A stretch of DNA of 55,453 nt, from the NCBI RefSeq assembly GCF_937129525.1, contig NZ_CAKZNK010000091.1, forward strand, positions 1 through 55,453, in the 5' to 3' direction. Origin of the DNA: an uncultured Chloroflexus sp. Its GTDB lineage: Bacteria; Chloroflexota; Chloroflexia; Chloroflexales; Chloroflexaceae. A model generated the notes under the pieces. The model was given only the letters and a program-made list of their open reading frames with translations, ran no database searches and was not told the origin of the DNA. The translations under genes were made by a program, and so were the position numbers. This document shows positions 17,934-25,538 of the stretch, in pieces (the first letter of the stretch is position 1; every line of letters starts with the position of its first letter).

Positions 17934-18455
17934 ATGCAAGAACAACTTTTAATCATCGGCTGCGGTAACTTGCTACGCGGTGACGATGCCGTTGGGCCGG
18001 TATTGGTGCGCCGTTTGCTGGAATTGGGTCTGCCACCCGGCGTCGGCGTGGCCGATGCCGGCACTAGCGGCATGGACGTTGCCTTCCGCATGCGCAGTCT
18101 TGACACCGTGATACTGGTTGATGCCGCCTGTACCGGCGCTGAACCCGGCACAATCTATGCTGTGCCGGGATCGGTTGTCGAACAGTTGCCACCGCTAACC
18201 GGTATCAACCTGCACGCTTTTCGCTGGGATCACGCGCTCGCGTTTGGCCGCTGGCTGCTCAAAGATGCCTATCCTCGCTCGGTGCAGGTCTACCTGATCG
18301 AAGGGGCAGATTTTACCATCGGCGCGCCGCTCAGCGCGCCTGTGGCAGCGCGTATGGAAGACTTGGCGCGCCATCTCAGTCGCAATCCCTGGCAACCGTA
18401 TCCTGGTCATCAGATCGTCAATGAAGACCGAAGCAATGGAGAAATGGCTGCTTGA
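17934..18455 (+). CDS. hupD: hydrogenase maturation endopeptidase (HyaD/HupD family)
   Basis: The 173-residue protein removes the C-terminal extension of the large subunit after nickel insertion. 'IIGCGNLLRGDDAVGP' near the N-terminus carries the first nickel-sensing acidic residue, 'VADAGTSGMDV' follows, and 'GINLHAFRWDHALAFG' has the conserved His region near residue 90. Length is normal for the family. It is the only protease of this type in the window and sits directly after its substrate gene. Its 3' end overlaps the next open frame by 35 bases. Confidence 0.92.
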   Translation: MQEQLLIIGCGNLLRGDDAVGPVLVRRLLELGLPPGVGVADAGTSGMDVAFRMRSLDTVILVDAACTGAEPGTIYAVPGSVVEQLPPLTGINLHAFRWDHALAFGRWLLKDAYPRSVQVYLIEGADFTIGAPLSAPVAARMEDLARHLSRNPWQPYPGHQIVNEDRSNGEMAA

Positions 18456-18738
18456 ATTGACTGCGCAAGGCTATTTACACCTGCCGGCGCCGTTGGCCCA
18501 ACGCTATTTTCCCGCCGACCTCCTCGTGGCGCTGCCGCGTTCCGATGAGGTGTGGCTTGTGCCATTGCGTGGGCCGGCTGCCGGCGGGTTACTTTTGAAG
18601 CAGCGAAATGCTCGCGGCGACCGCAGCGTGTTGATTTGGGAAGCTTTGCCGCCACATGCGTTACCCGGCACGCGCCACGCAGTCTGGGATAATGACCGCG
18701 GTGTGTTGCGCGTAGCGTTGCAGCCAGAACCGGAGTAG
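18421..18738 (+). CDS. unknown small hydrogenase-locus protein
   Basis: The frame encodes 105 residues from the ATG at 18421, or 100 from the ATG at 18436 ('MEKWLLELTAQGYLHLPAP'), which shortens the overlap with the protease gene. I do not recognise a family. It is a small soluble alpha/beta protein with no Cys and no membrane segment. 'VWLVPLRGPAAGGLLLKQRN' is a likely beta-hairpin and 'RHAVWDNDRGVLRVAL' a C-terminal strand pair. It sits between the maturation protease and the TPR gene with 5 bases to the latter, so an accessory role in assembly is inferred from position only. Confidence 0.6.
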   Translation: MKTEAMEKWLLELTAQGYLHLPAPLAQRYFPADLLVALPRSDEVWLVPLRGPAAGGLLLKQRNARGDRSVLIWEALPPHALPGTRHAVWDNDRGVLRVALQPEPE

Positions 18739-18743
18739 ATGTT

Positions 18744-19979
18744 ATGAACCAGCTTGCAATTCGGCCCCAACCGTTAGGTATCTTTGCCCTGCCCGCAGGG
18801 TATCTGCTGCTGCCGCCGGCCAACGCTCCGGAAGCTGCTCCCGCCCTCGCTGCTCTCTTGCGGGGAAGTATGCCTGCTGCATGGCCGCCAGAATGGAAGT
18901 TTTACGAGCGCGCTTTGGCTGGTGATGTAGAAGCGGCATTGGCGGCATTACCGCCAGCTTCCGATCCGATGACCCGCTACAACCGCTACGTGCTGGCCGG
19001 CGCGCCAGCCGATGATCTGGCTCTGCGCGCGCTGCTTGACGGCGAACTGGCTTGCTTGCAGGGTGTAGTTGCGTTCACGATGGGGCATCGCAGTCACCCA
19101 CCGGCGCTGGATGGCGCAACCGGTGAGATCCGCGCGCTGGCGCTGGTTGCTCACGCCGCCGCCGCGATCGAGCGGGGTGAGTTGAGCGTGGTTGACCAAT
19201 GTTTCACCGATGCGCAGGCTGCGGCAACGCCGGTCTCGCCGACGTTAGCCGGCATGATTGCGCTCAACCACGCCGAATTTGCGATGCAACACGGCGGAGA
19301 CCTGGCAGCGACAACGCGCCGGTTGCAGCAGGCGATCGATCTCATTCCTGCCGATGGCGATTGCGAGGCGCGCGCGCGAGCTGCGATTCATCTGGGCCAG
19401 TTGCTGCACGATCATGCCAGCGGCCAGCGCGGCCCGTTGCAGGCTGCGGTGCGGTGCTATCAGGAGGCATTGCGGTTCTATCGGCGCGAAACGCATCCGC
19501 TTGAATTCGCGTTCATTCAAAATAATCTGGCCCTGGCCTACCTGGCAATGCCTATGACCGAAGCCGGTGACCGGTTGCGTGGCGCGATTGCCGTGCAGGC
19601 CCTTCGCTCCGCGCTGTCTATTTACGATCCCGATCAACATCCGCGTGAATGGACAAGCGCGCGCCTCAATCTGGCAAACGCGCTGCAATACGTCCACTCG
19701 GCCCGTCCGGCTGAGCATCTGCTCGAAGCAGTTGCGATCTACGAAGATCTCTTGCAGCGGCGTGACCAGGCGACTGACCCGGCTGGTTATGCGCGTATTC
19801 TGGCCAACCTGGGCAATGCGCTGGCCCATCTAGGTATCTTCGCCGAAGCGCGCGCGCGTCTCACCGAGGCCGAAGCCCTGTTTGCCCGCATCGGTGACAC
19901 GATGGCGGTAGAAACTGTGCGCGAGTTAATCGCTAACATCGATCAGCACGAGGAGCTGGCAACTGCGTCAAACGATTGA
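18744..19979 (+). CDS. TPR-repeat protein of the hydrogenase locus
   Basis: The 411-residue protein has an N-terminal region of about 110 residues, then a run of helical repeats of TPR type from about residue 130 to the end. Examples are 'AAVRCYQEALRFYRRE', 'FAFIQNNLALAYLA' and 'GYARILANLGNALAHLG'. TPR arrays bind protein partners and similar genes occur beside group 2a and 1h hydrogenases. No signal peptide or catalytic motif. GGAG lies 8 bases before the ATG. A scaffold or assembly role is inference. Confidence 0.75.
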   Translation: MNQLAIRPQPLGIFALPAGYLLLPPANAPEAAPALAALLRGSMPAAWPPEWKFYERALAGDVEAALAALPPASDPMTRYNRYVLAGAPADDLALRALLDGELACLQGVVAFTMGHRSHPPALDGATGEIRALALVAHAAAAIERGELSVVDQCFTDAQAAATPVSPTLAGMIALNHAEFAMQHGGDLAATTRRLQQAIDLIPADGDCEARARAAIHLGQLLHDHASGQRGPLQAAVRCYQEALRFYRRETHPLEFAFIQNNLALAYLAMPMTEAGDRLRGAIAVQALRSALSIYDPDQHPREWTSARLNLANALQYVHSARPAEHLLEAVAIYEDLLQRRDQATDPAGYARILANLGNALAHLGIFAEARARLTEAEALFARIGDTMAVETVRELIANIDQHEELATASND

Positions 19980-20023
19980 CAACCGGCGTTGTTATGTCGG
20001 CAGAGAGGATGAAGCGGTAACGG

Positions 20024-20383
20024 ATGGAACTCTATCAGCGCCAGCAATTTGATCTGCTCTTGATGATGGCGGTCGAACGTTTCGCCGAACGCATGATCGA
20101 GCGCTGCGCCGGCCCGGAGGCGGCGCTTGCCCGGCTGCGTACCGATCCGCAAGGTGAAGGGATCTGGCTCGACCGCTTTGTAGATGCCCTCTTTCAGGAT
20201 TTTTTGCTCGACAACCCTGCCGGCGCGTGCTTCGTCTTGCAGGCGCTCGCCGACCGCGCAGTATCGGCGCCGCCAGCCGGCACCATCAACGCGATGTTGC
20301 AAACGATGGCGCGACGCGCCTTCGCCGACCTGCTCGTCATACGCGCCGAAGAGGCGCTGGAACAGATGATTGGATACCATTAA
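20024..20383 (+). CDS. unknown small helical hydrogenase-locus protein
   Basis: The 119-residue acidic helical protein begins 'MELYQRQQFDLLLMMAVERF' and has no Cys pairs or membrane segment. I cannot assign a family. It lies 44 bases after the TPR gene and 17 bases before the NifU-Rieske gene in the same direction. Its position suggests an assembly or electron-transfer helper specific to this hydrogenase group. Confidence 0.6.
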   Translation: MELYQRQQFDLLLMMAVERFAERMIERCAGPEAALARLRTDPQGEGIWLDRFVDALFQDFLLDNPAGACFVLQALADRAVSAPPAGTINAMLQTMARRAFADLLVIRAEEALEQMIGYH

Positions 20384-20400
20384 CTATCAAAGAGGAGCCT

Positions 20401-21258
20401 ATGACTCAATCGCTGACCGATACTGATGCGCTGGAACAGGCCGCGGCGCGAGTTGATGCCGCGCTCGCTGCGCTGGCGAAACTCGAACCGGCGGCTCAAG
20501 CCGTCGCCAGCGAAGTTAAACAGGCGATTGAGGCGTTTCATAAACTGGCCTTGACAACCATTGTGCGTCATCTTAAACAAGATCCACGCGGCAAAGAATT
20601 GTTGCTCGAGCTGGTTGAAGACCCTGCCGTCTACGCTTTGCTATTGATGCATAACATTGTGCGCGCCGACCCGCTGACCCGCGCGCGCCGCGTTCTCGAC
20701 AATGCGCGTCCTTATATGCAATCGCACGGCGGCGACGCTGAGCTGGTCGATGTCCGCGATGGCGTAGCGTATATCCGCCTGTACGGCTCGTGTAACGGTT
20801 GTTCGCTGGCCGGATTCACCTTGCGCAAACACGTAGAAGAGACGTTACTGCGCGAAGTGCCGGAGATTACCCGCCTCGAAGTGATCGACGATCAGCCGGC
20901 GCCGGCGATCCTGCGTCCTGAAGCTTACGAGCAGCCGGCCATCGAGAAGGGCTGGGTGCGCGGCCCTACTGTAGCTGAAGTGCCACCCGGTCGCATGGTT
21001 CATATCGCCACCGAACGCGGTCAGGTTCTGATCATCAATCTCGCCAACCGGTTGAGCGCGTACCGCAACGCATGCGCTCACCAGGGGCGACCACTCGATG
21101 GCGGGATCCTCGATGTTACTGCCGGCACGCTCACCTGTCCATGGCATGGCTTCTGTTTCGATGTTACCAGCGGTGAATGTCTCACTGCGCCGCAGGCGCA
21201 GCTTGAGCCGTTTCCGTTGCGAGTGGTAGATGGCGTGATCTGGGTGCGACCGCAATGA
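20401..21258 (+). CDS. NifU-like/Rieske [2Fe-2S] fusion protein (HucE/HhyE-like)
   Basis: The 285-residue protein has three parts. Residues 1-85 are helical. Residues 90-165 are a NifU C-terminal domain with 'GSCNGCSLAGFTL' (Cys131, Cys134), which binds a bridging cluster. Residues 180-285 are a Rieske domain with Cys225 and His227 in 'CAHQGRPLDGG', and Cys246 and His249 in 'CPWHGFCF'. Such fusions accompany group 2a and 1h hydrogenases and are proposed to pass electrons toward quinone or the respiratory chain. AAAGAGGAG precedes the ATG at 20401, so longer readings are rejected. Its stop overlaps the NHL gene as ATGA. Confidence 0.9.
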   Translation: MTQSLTDTDALEQAAARVDAALAALAKLEPAAQAVASEVKQAIEAFHKLALTTIVRHLKQDPRGKELLLELVEDPAVYALLLMHNIVRADPLTRARRVLDNARPYMQSHGGDAELVDVRDGVAYIRLYGSCNGCSLAGFTLRKHVEETLLREVPEITRLEVIDDQPAPAILRPEAYEQPAIEKGWVRGPTVAEVPPGRMVHIATERGQVLIINLANRLSAYRNACAHQGRPLDGGILDVTAGTLTCPWHGFCFDVTSGECLTAPQAQLEPFPLRVVDGVIWVRPQ

Positions 21259-22379
21259 CGGCAATTCAAGCATATCGCTGGCTCGGCGCGCCGGCTCCAG
21301 GGGGGTTGGCGCTACCGATGGCCCGTCCAACTCCAGGTAGTCTCTACGCGCCGCGTGGAGTCTTCCTCGACGATGAGCGCGTGGTCGTGGTTGATTCGGG
21401 CAATCATCGGGTCTTGATCTGGCACGGCTTCCCTGTGAGCGATCACCAACCGGCTGATCTGGTGCTCGGTCAGCCCGACTGTTTTCATGAAGGGCCACGC
21501 GCCGCCGGACGCGGCCCGGCCAATGGCTTTCATTTGCCCACCGGCGTTGTGGTGGCTGAAGGAAGACTCTATCTTGCCGACGCCTGGCATCATCGTGTAT
21601 TATGCTGGCATCACATCCCGGAACGATCTGACACGCCACCCGATAGCGTTATCGGCCAGGATTCACTGTTTGACATCGAGCCAAACCGGGGTGGCGCTGT
21701 AACGCCGACCAGCCTCTACTGGCCTTACGGCGTGGCGTGGATTGCCGGCTGGTTTTACATTGCTGATACTGGGAACCGGCGCGTACTGGGATGGCGCGGA
21801 TTACCGGTTGACGGCCAGCCTCCCGATTTGATACTTGGTCAACCGGACGGGTATAGCAACGCCGAAAATCGTGGTGGTTCGCCAACCGCATCGAGTTTCC
21901 GCTGGCCGCACGCAATCGCCGGTGATGAAGCGACCCTCTACGTTGCCGATGCCGGCAATCATCGCGTGCTGGGCTGGACACCACCACCAGACAGTGATCG
22001 TCCCGCCGATCTGGTGTTGGGACAGGCGACGATGGAGAGCGCATTTGAACAACCACACGTGCCGCAGGGGCCGCAAAGACTACGCTTTCCCTATGCCGTG
22101 GCCTACGCCGGTCAGCGAGTATTCGTGGCCGATACGGCGAACAACCGCATTTTGATGTGGCAACCAATGCCGCGGGCTGGCGCCGGATTGCCGGCGCAGG
22201 CGGTGTACGGTCAGTACAATTTTGCTGATAGCGGTGAAAACCGCTGGCAGGCCATCAGCTTTGATTCGCTCTGCTGGCCGTATGGCCTCTGCGCTCACCG
22301 GAACTGGCTGGCAGTGGCCGACTCGGGGAACAATCGGGCGTTGATCTGGCAGATCGCTGAGAATGTGTCGCTGAATTGA
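21255..22379 (+). CDS. NHL-repeat beta-propeller protein
   Basis: The 374-residue protein consists of repeated units around 'VVDSGNHRVLIWHG', 'LADAWHHRVLCWH', 'IADTGNRRVLGWRG', 'VADAGNHRVLGWTP', 'VADTANNRILMWQP' and 'VADSGNNRALIW'. These are six NHL blades, enough for a closed propeller. Units also share 'PADLVLGQPD'-type segments. There is no signal peptide. NHL proteins are protein-binding platforms and one is a regular neighbour of this hydrogenase class. The start codon overlaps the Rieske gene stop, so its dose is coupled to the electron carrier. Confidence 0.85.
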   Translation: MTAIQAYRWLGAPAPGGLALPMARPTPGSLYAPRGVFLDDERVVVVDSGNHRVLIWHGFPVSDHQPADLVLGQPDCFHEGPRAAGRGPANGFHLPTGVVVAEGRLYLADAWHHRVLCWHHIPERSDTPPDSVIGQDSLFDIEPNRGGAVTPTSLYWPYGVAWIAGWFYIADTGNRRVLGWRGLPVDGQPPDLILGQPDGYSNAENRGGSPTASSFRWPHAIAGDEATLYVADAGNHRVLGWTPPPDSDRPADLVLGQATMESAFEQPHVPQGPQRLRFPYAVAYAGQRVFVADTANNRILMWQPMPRAGAGLPAQAVYGQYNFADSGENRWQAISFDSLCWPYGLCAHRNWLAVADSGNNRALIWQIAENVSLN

Positions 22380-22493
22380 TGACAGTATGCACGCTTTATC
22401 TAGAGCGCCAAATCTACAGGCACGCCTATCCGTTGCCATCAGTTGCCAATGCCAGATTGCCCCGGCTACGAACAATGAAAGGAAGTATGACCT

Positions 22494-22760
22494 ATGTGTC
22501 TTGGCATTCCCGGTCGCATCATCGAAATCTACGACAATGGCCTGACTCGCATGGGTAAAGTCGATTTCAACGGCATCGTCAAAGAAGTCTGTCTCGCCTA
22601 CCTGCCCGATCTGCAAGTCGGCGATTACACCATCGTTCACGTCGGCTTTGCCATCACCCGGCTTGACGAAGAATCGGCCCGCGAAACGCTCAAGCTATTC
22701 CAATCGCTCGGCGTGCTCGAAGAAGAGCTAAATCCAGATGACTCGCATTTGACAGCTTAA
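22494..22760 (+). CDS. hypC: HypC, hydrogenase assembly chaperone
   Basis: HypC carries the Fe(CN)2CO unit with HypD and docks it into the large subunit precursor. The 88-residue protein begins 'MCLGIPGRIIEI', where Cys2 is the essential ligand after removal of Met1. It has the conserved beta-barrel segment 'VGDYTIVHVGFAITRLDE'. GGAAG lies 8 bases upstream. A single hypC in the window implies it serves this hydrogenase. Confidence 0.95.
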   Translation: MCLGIPGRIIEIYDNGLTRMGKVDFNGIVKEVCLAYLPDLQVGDYTIVHVGFAITRLDEESARETLKLFQSLGVLEEELNPDDSHLTA

Positions 22761-22823
22761 TACGCAGATGCGACCGGCCTTGCGCAGGCCCGGTTGTGTT
22801 TACTCACTCTCAGGGAAACTGCC

Positions 22824-23936
22824 ATGAAATACCTTGACGAATTTCGCGATCCTGAACTGGCCCAACGCCTGCTTGATCAGATTCGGCGGGTTACGACCCG
22901 CCACTGGGCAATCATGGAGGTGTGCGGCGGCCAGACGCATTCAATCATCCGTAACGGGATCGATCAGTTGCTCCCGCCTGACATTGAACTCATTCACGGC
23001 CCCGGCTGTCCGGTCTGTGTCACACCGCTCGAGATCATCGACAAAGCGCTGGCGATTGCTGCCCGCCCCGATGTCATCTTCTGCTCGTTTGGCGATATGC
23101 TGCGCGTGCCCGGTAGCCGGAAAGATCTCTTCCGGGTCAAGAGCGAGGTGGGCGATGTGCGCGTCGTCTACTCGCCGCTTGACGCGGTGAAGCTGGCGCA
23201 GCAGAATCCAGACCGTCAGGTCGTCTTCTTCGGTATCGGGTTTGAGACGACAGCTCCCGCCAACGCCATGGCCGTCTATCAGGCTGCCCGGCTTGGCCTG
23301 AAGAACTTTTCGATGCTGGTATCGCACGTGCTGGTGCCGCCAGCGATCAGCGCCATTATGGAATCACCCACCAACCGCGTGCAAGGATTTCTCGCCGCCG
23401 GCCACGTCTGTAGCGTGATGGGTACCGAAGAATATCAGCCCCTGGTGGAAAAATACCGCGTGCCGATAGTGGTGACCGGTTTCGAGCCGCTCGATGTCTT
23501 AGAGGGCATTCGCCGGGTTATCCTTCAACTTGAACAGGGACGCGCCGAACTCGACAACGCTTACGAACGGGCGGTGCGGCCTGAAGGGAACGTTGCCGCT
23601 AAACAGATGCTGGCCGATGTCTTTACGGTAACCGACCGGGCCTGGCGCGGGATCGGCGTCATTCCGCGCAGTGGCTGGCGGCTCAGCGACCGTTACGCCG
23701 AGTTTGACGCCGAACGTCGATTTGATGTCAGCAATATTCAGACTGCTGAGTCGACTCTCTGCCGAAGTGGTGAAGTGTTGCAGGGCCGTTTGAAGCCCAA
23801 TCAGTGCCCGGCCTTCGGGAAAGAATGCACGCCGCGCACCCCGCTCGGCGCTACAATGGTGTCAAGCGAAGGAGCGTGCGCGGCCTACTATCAGTATGGC
23901 CGCTTCATCCCAACTGGCGCAATCGGTGTCGCCTGA
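22824..23936 (+). CDS. hypD: HypD, Fe-S scaffold for cyanide ligand assembly
   Basis: HypD forms the complex with HypC on which iron receives CN and CO. The 370-residue protein has the family's Cys motifs: '[14 protein letters not shown]' near residue 33, '[10 protein letters not shown]' near 60, and the C-terminal [4Fe-4S] region '[16 protein letters not shown]' with '[18 protein letters not shown]'. The ATG at 22824 fits the conserved N-terminus; the longer TTG reading is rejected. A degraded repeat of its last 170 bases lies downstream. Confidence 0.95.
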   Translation: MKYLDEFRDPELAQRLLDQIRRVTTRHWAIMEVCGGQTHSIIRNGIDQLLPPDIELIHGPGCPVCVTPLEIIDKALAIAARPDVIFCSFGDMLRVPGSRKDLFRVKSEVGDVRVVYSPLDAVKLAQQNPDRQVVFFGIGFETTAPANAMAVYQAARLGLKNFSMLVSHVLVPPAISAIMESPTNRVQGFLAAGHVCSVMGTEEYQPLVEKYRVPIVVTGFEPLDVLEGIRRVILQLEQGRAELDNAYERAVRPEGNVAAKQMLADVFTVTDRAWRGIGVIPRSGWRLSDRYAEFDAERRFDVSNIQTAESTLCRSGEVLQGRLKPNQCPAFGKECTPRTPLGATMVSSEGACAAYYQYGRFIPTGAIGVA

Positions 23937-24037
23937 AGCAATGGTGTCTCATCGGCGCCAACTGCTTGAGTGGTTAGATTACCGGGCACGCTTCGCAGCT
24001 ACCCGAGTCGGCAATCAGATTCCACTACCGGCGAGGC

Positions 24038-24189
24038 GAAGTGTTGCAGGTTGCTTGAACCCCAACGGTAGCCGACTGTTAGCGGGGAGGCGCGCCGCGC
24101 CCTCTGGCTGACATGACAACGGTATTGGCAGCAGTGCAGACACAGCTTCTTATCAGAATTCATTCCAACTCACGCAATTGGCATCGCCT
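24038..24189 (+). pseudogene. decayed duplicate of the hypD 3' end
   Basis: The hypD/hypE gap repeats hypD's end in degraded form. 'GAAGTGTTGCAGG' at 24039 matches the same 13 bases in hypD ('EVLQ'). From 24156 one frame reads 'EFIPTHAIGIAW' against hypD's terminal '[11 protein letters not shown]' plus stop. Between these anchors, spacing is close (about 150 versus 168 bases) but stops and frame changes are scattered. This is the relic of a partial duplication or of recombination between two hypD copies. The 71-residue open frame across it is not a gene. Confidence 0.7.
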
Positions 24190-24204
24190 GGAAGTAGTGA
24201 CGCT

Positions 24205-25260
24205 ATGACTGAACCAATTGACTTCAGCGGCTGGGTTTGCCCGGCGCCACTTCGCGATTACCCGGCCATCGTGATGGGTCACGGCGCCGGCGGTAAACTA
24301 TCGGCTGAACTGATCGAACACCTCTTCCTACCGGCCTTCGGAGGTCAACGCGGTCCACTCACTGACGCAGCGCTGTTAGAGATCAGCGGGGCGCGCCTGG
24401 CCATTTCGACCGACAGCTTCGTCGTGCGCCCCCTCTTCTTCCCCGGCGGCAATATCGGTGAACTGGCAGTTAACGGCACTATTAACGATATTGCCATGAT
24501 GGGAGCGCAACCCGTGGCATTGACGGCCAGCTTCATTCTTGAAGAGGGTATGCCACTCGATCAACTTGGCCTGATCGCCGAGAGTATGGGTCGCGCGGCG
24601 CGTCAGGCCGGCGTTACTCTCATCGCCGGCGATACCAAAGTTGTTGATCGCGGCCACGGCGACGGCGTCTTCATTACCACTACCGGCTTTGGTATGGCGC
24701 CAGCCGGGGTGAGTATCGGGCCAGAACAAGCCCGTCCTGGCGACGCAATCATCGTCAGCGGCCCAATTGGGCTGCACGGCGTCGCCATCCTCAGTGTGCG
24801 GGAAGGGATTGAATTTGGCGCGCCGGTCGTTTCAGATACTGCCGCGCTCCACGGACTGGTTAGCGCTATGCTTAGCAGCGGCGCGCGCATTCACACGCTG
24901 CGCGATCCCACCCGTGGCGGCGTAGCAGCGGCGCTGAATGAGATTGCTGCCGACGCAAAGATCGGCATCGAAATCAGCGAACGCGCTGTGCCGGTACCGC
25001 CTGCGGTGCAGGCCGCCTGCGAGCTGCTCGGCATGGATCCGTTGCACATCGCCAACGAAGGTAAACTGATCGCCTTCGTTGATCGAGCAGACGCCGACCG
25101 GCTTCTGGCAGTCATGCGCGACCACCCGCTGGGACGCGAAGCGGCGCTGATCGGCTACGCTACCGCCGATCATCCCGGCGTGGTGGTGGCCCGTACCGGG
25201 ATCGGCGGTATGCGAGTAGTTGATACCCTGGTTGGTGAACAATTGCCGCGCATTTGTTAA
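24205..25260 (+). CDS. hypE: HypE, carbamoyl dehydratase for cyanide ligand synthesis
   Basis: HypE accepts the carbamoyl group from HypF on its terminal Cys and dehydrates it to thiocyanate, donating CN to iron. The 351-residue protein belongs to the PurM/SelD-like fold. It has 'VMGHGAGGKLSAELIE', 'STDSFVVRPLFFPGG', 'NDIAMMGAQPVALTASFILE' and 'DPTRGGVAAALNEIA'. It ends exactly in the required 'PRIC'. The ATG at 24205 has GGAAG 10 bases upstream; the TTG at 24178 lies in the hypD relic. It closes the hydrogenase cluster. Confidence 0.95.
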   Translation: MTEPIDFSGWVCPAPLRDYPAIVMGHGAGGKLSAELIEHLFLPAFGGQRGPLTDAALLEISGARLAISTDSFVVRPLFFPGGNIGELAVNGTINDIAMMGAQPVALTASFILEEGMPLDQLGLIAESMGRAARQAGVTLIAGDTKVVDRGHGDGVFITTTGFGMAPAGVSIGPEQARPGDAIIVSGPIGLHGVAILSVREGIEFGAPVVSDTAALHGLVSAMLSSGARIHTLRDPTRGGVAAALNEIAADAKIGIEISERAVPVPPAVQAACELLGMDPLHIANEGKLIAFVDRADADRLLAVMRDHPLGREAALIGYATADHPGVVVARTGIGGMRVVDTLVGEQLPRIC

Positions 25261-25301
25261 TTGTGGGGTGTGAAATGGTGCGCCCCATGGTTCGTGATAG
25301 T

Positions 25302-25350
25302 AGGGGCGGAATGTTTTATGTTATGGGGGCGCAATACGTTGCGCCCCTAC
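25302..25350. repeat. inverted-repeat element between hypE and leuS
   Basis: GTAGGGGCG (25302-25310) and CGCCCCTAC (25342-25350) are outer complements. Inside, GGGGCGCAA (25326-25334) and TTGCGCCCC (25339-25347) form a perfect 9-base stem with a TACG loop. It resembles a small dispersed repeat and could end hypE transcription, although no U tract follows. A further 'GGTGCGCCCC' just upstream may be a partial copy. Confidence 0.6.
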
Positions 25351-25357
25351 TCTGTGT

Positions 25358-25363
25358 TATAAT
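25358..25363 (+). promoter_or_regulatory. -10 box of the leuS leader promoter
   Basis: A perfect TATAAT lies 58 bases upstream of the leader ORF start. No clear -35 hexamer is present 17 bases before it, because that position falls inside the inverted repeat. A start near 25370 would give a leader of about 145 bases before leuS. Confidence 0.45.
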
Positions 25364-25410
25364 GCATCACAATCATAACATTGTATTGCGCACTGAACAA
25401 TACCGGAAAG

Positions 25411-25500
25411 GAGGTGAGCAGATGGCAGACCCCAGTCTTGATGGCCTTAAAAATGCACATCACGCCTGTTTACCGCATCATATTGTTGCATGCTCACCTC
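25411..25500 (+). promoter_or_regulatory. long-range stem sequestering the leader Shine-Dalgarno of leuS
   Basis: GAGGTGAGCA (25411-25420), which is the core of a very strong ribosome site reading AAAGGAGGTGA, is perfectly complementary over ten bases to TGCTCACCTC (25491-25500). The second arm lies 15 bases before the leuS ATG. Pairing would close the leader ribosome site and hold the leuS start at the base of the stem. Ribosomes on the leader ORF would break it. No T-box motif was found. Confidence 0.6.
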
Positions 25501-25538
25501 TAGAGGCAGACGATTATGAGCGATACCAAAATCGATAA
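25422..25538 (+). CDS. 38-residue leader peptide overlapping leuS
   Basis: The ORF starts 'MADPSLDGLKNAHHACLPH' and ends 'DDYERYQNR', overlapping the leuS start by 23 bases in another frame. It has the best ribosome site in the window. It has four Leu codons (two CTT, one TTA, one CTA) but no Leu run as in classical attenuators. I do not recognise the sequence. Its overlap implies translational coupling to leuS. Confidence 0.55.
   Translation: MADPSLDGLKNAHHACLPHHIVACSPLEADDYERYQNR

Noticed and set aside
23896-24111. 71-codon open frame between hypD and hypE
   Set aside because: It crosses the decayed hypD copy and has no ribosome site or conserved features.
25261-25515. T-box riboswitch upstream of leuS
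   Set aside because: The T-box TGG-ACCGCG antiterminator motif and a leader terminator are absent; the sequestering stem and leader ORF explain the region better.
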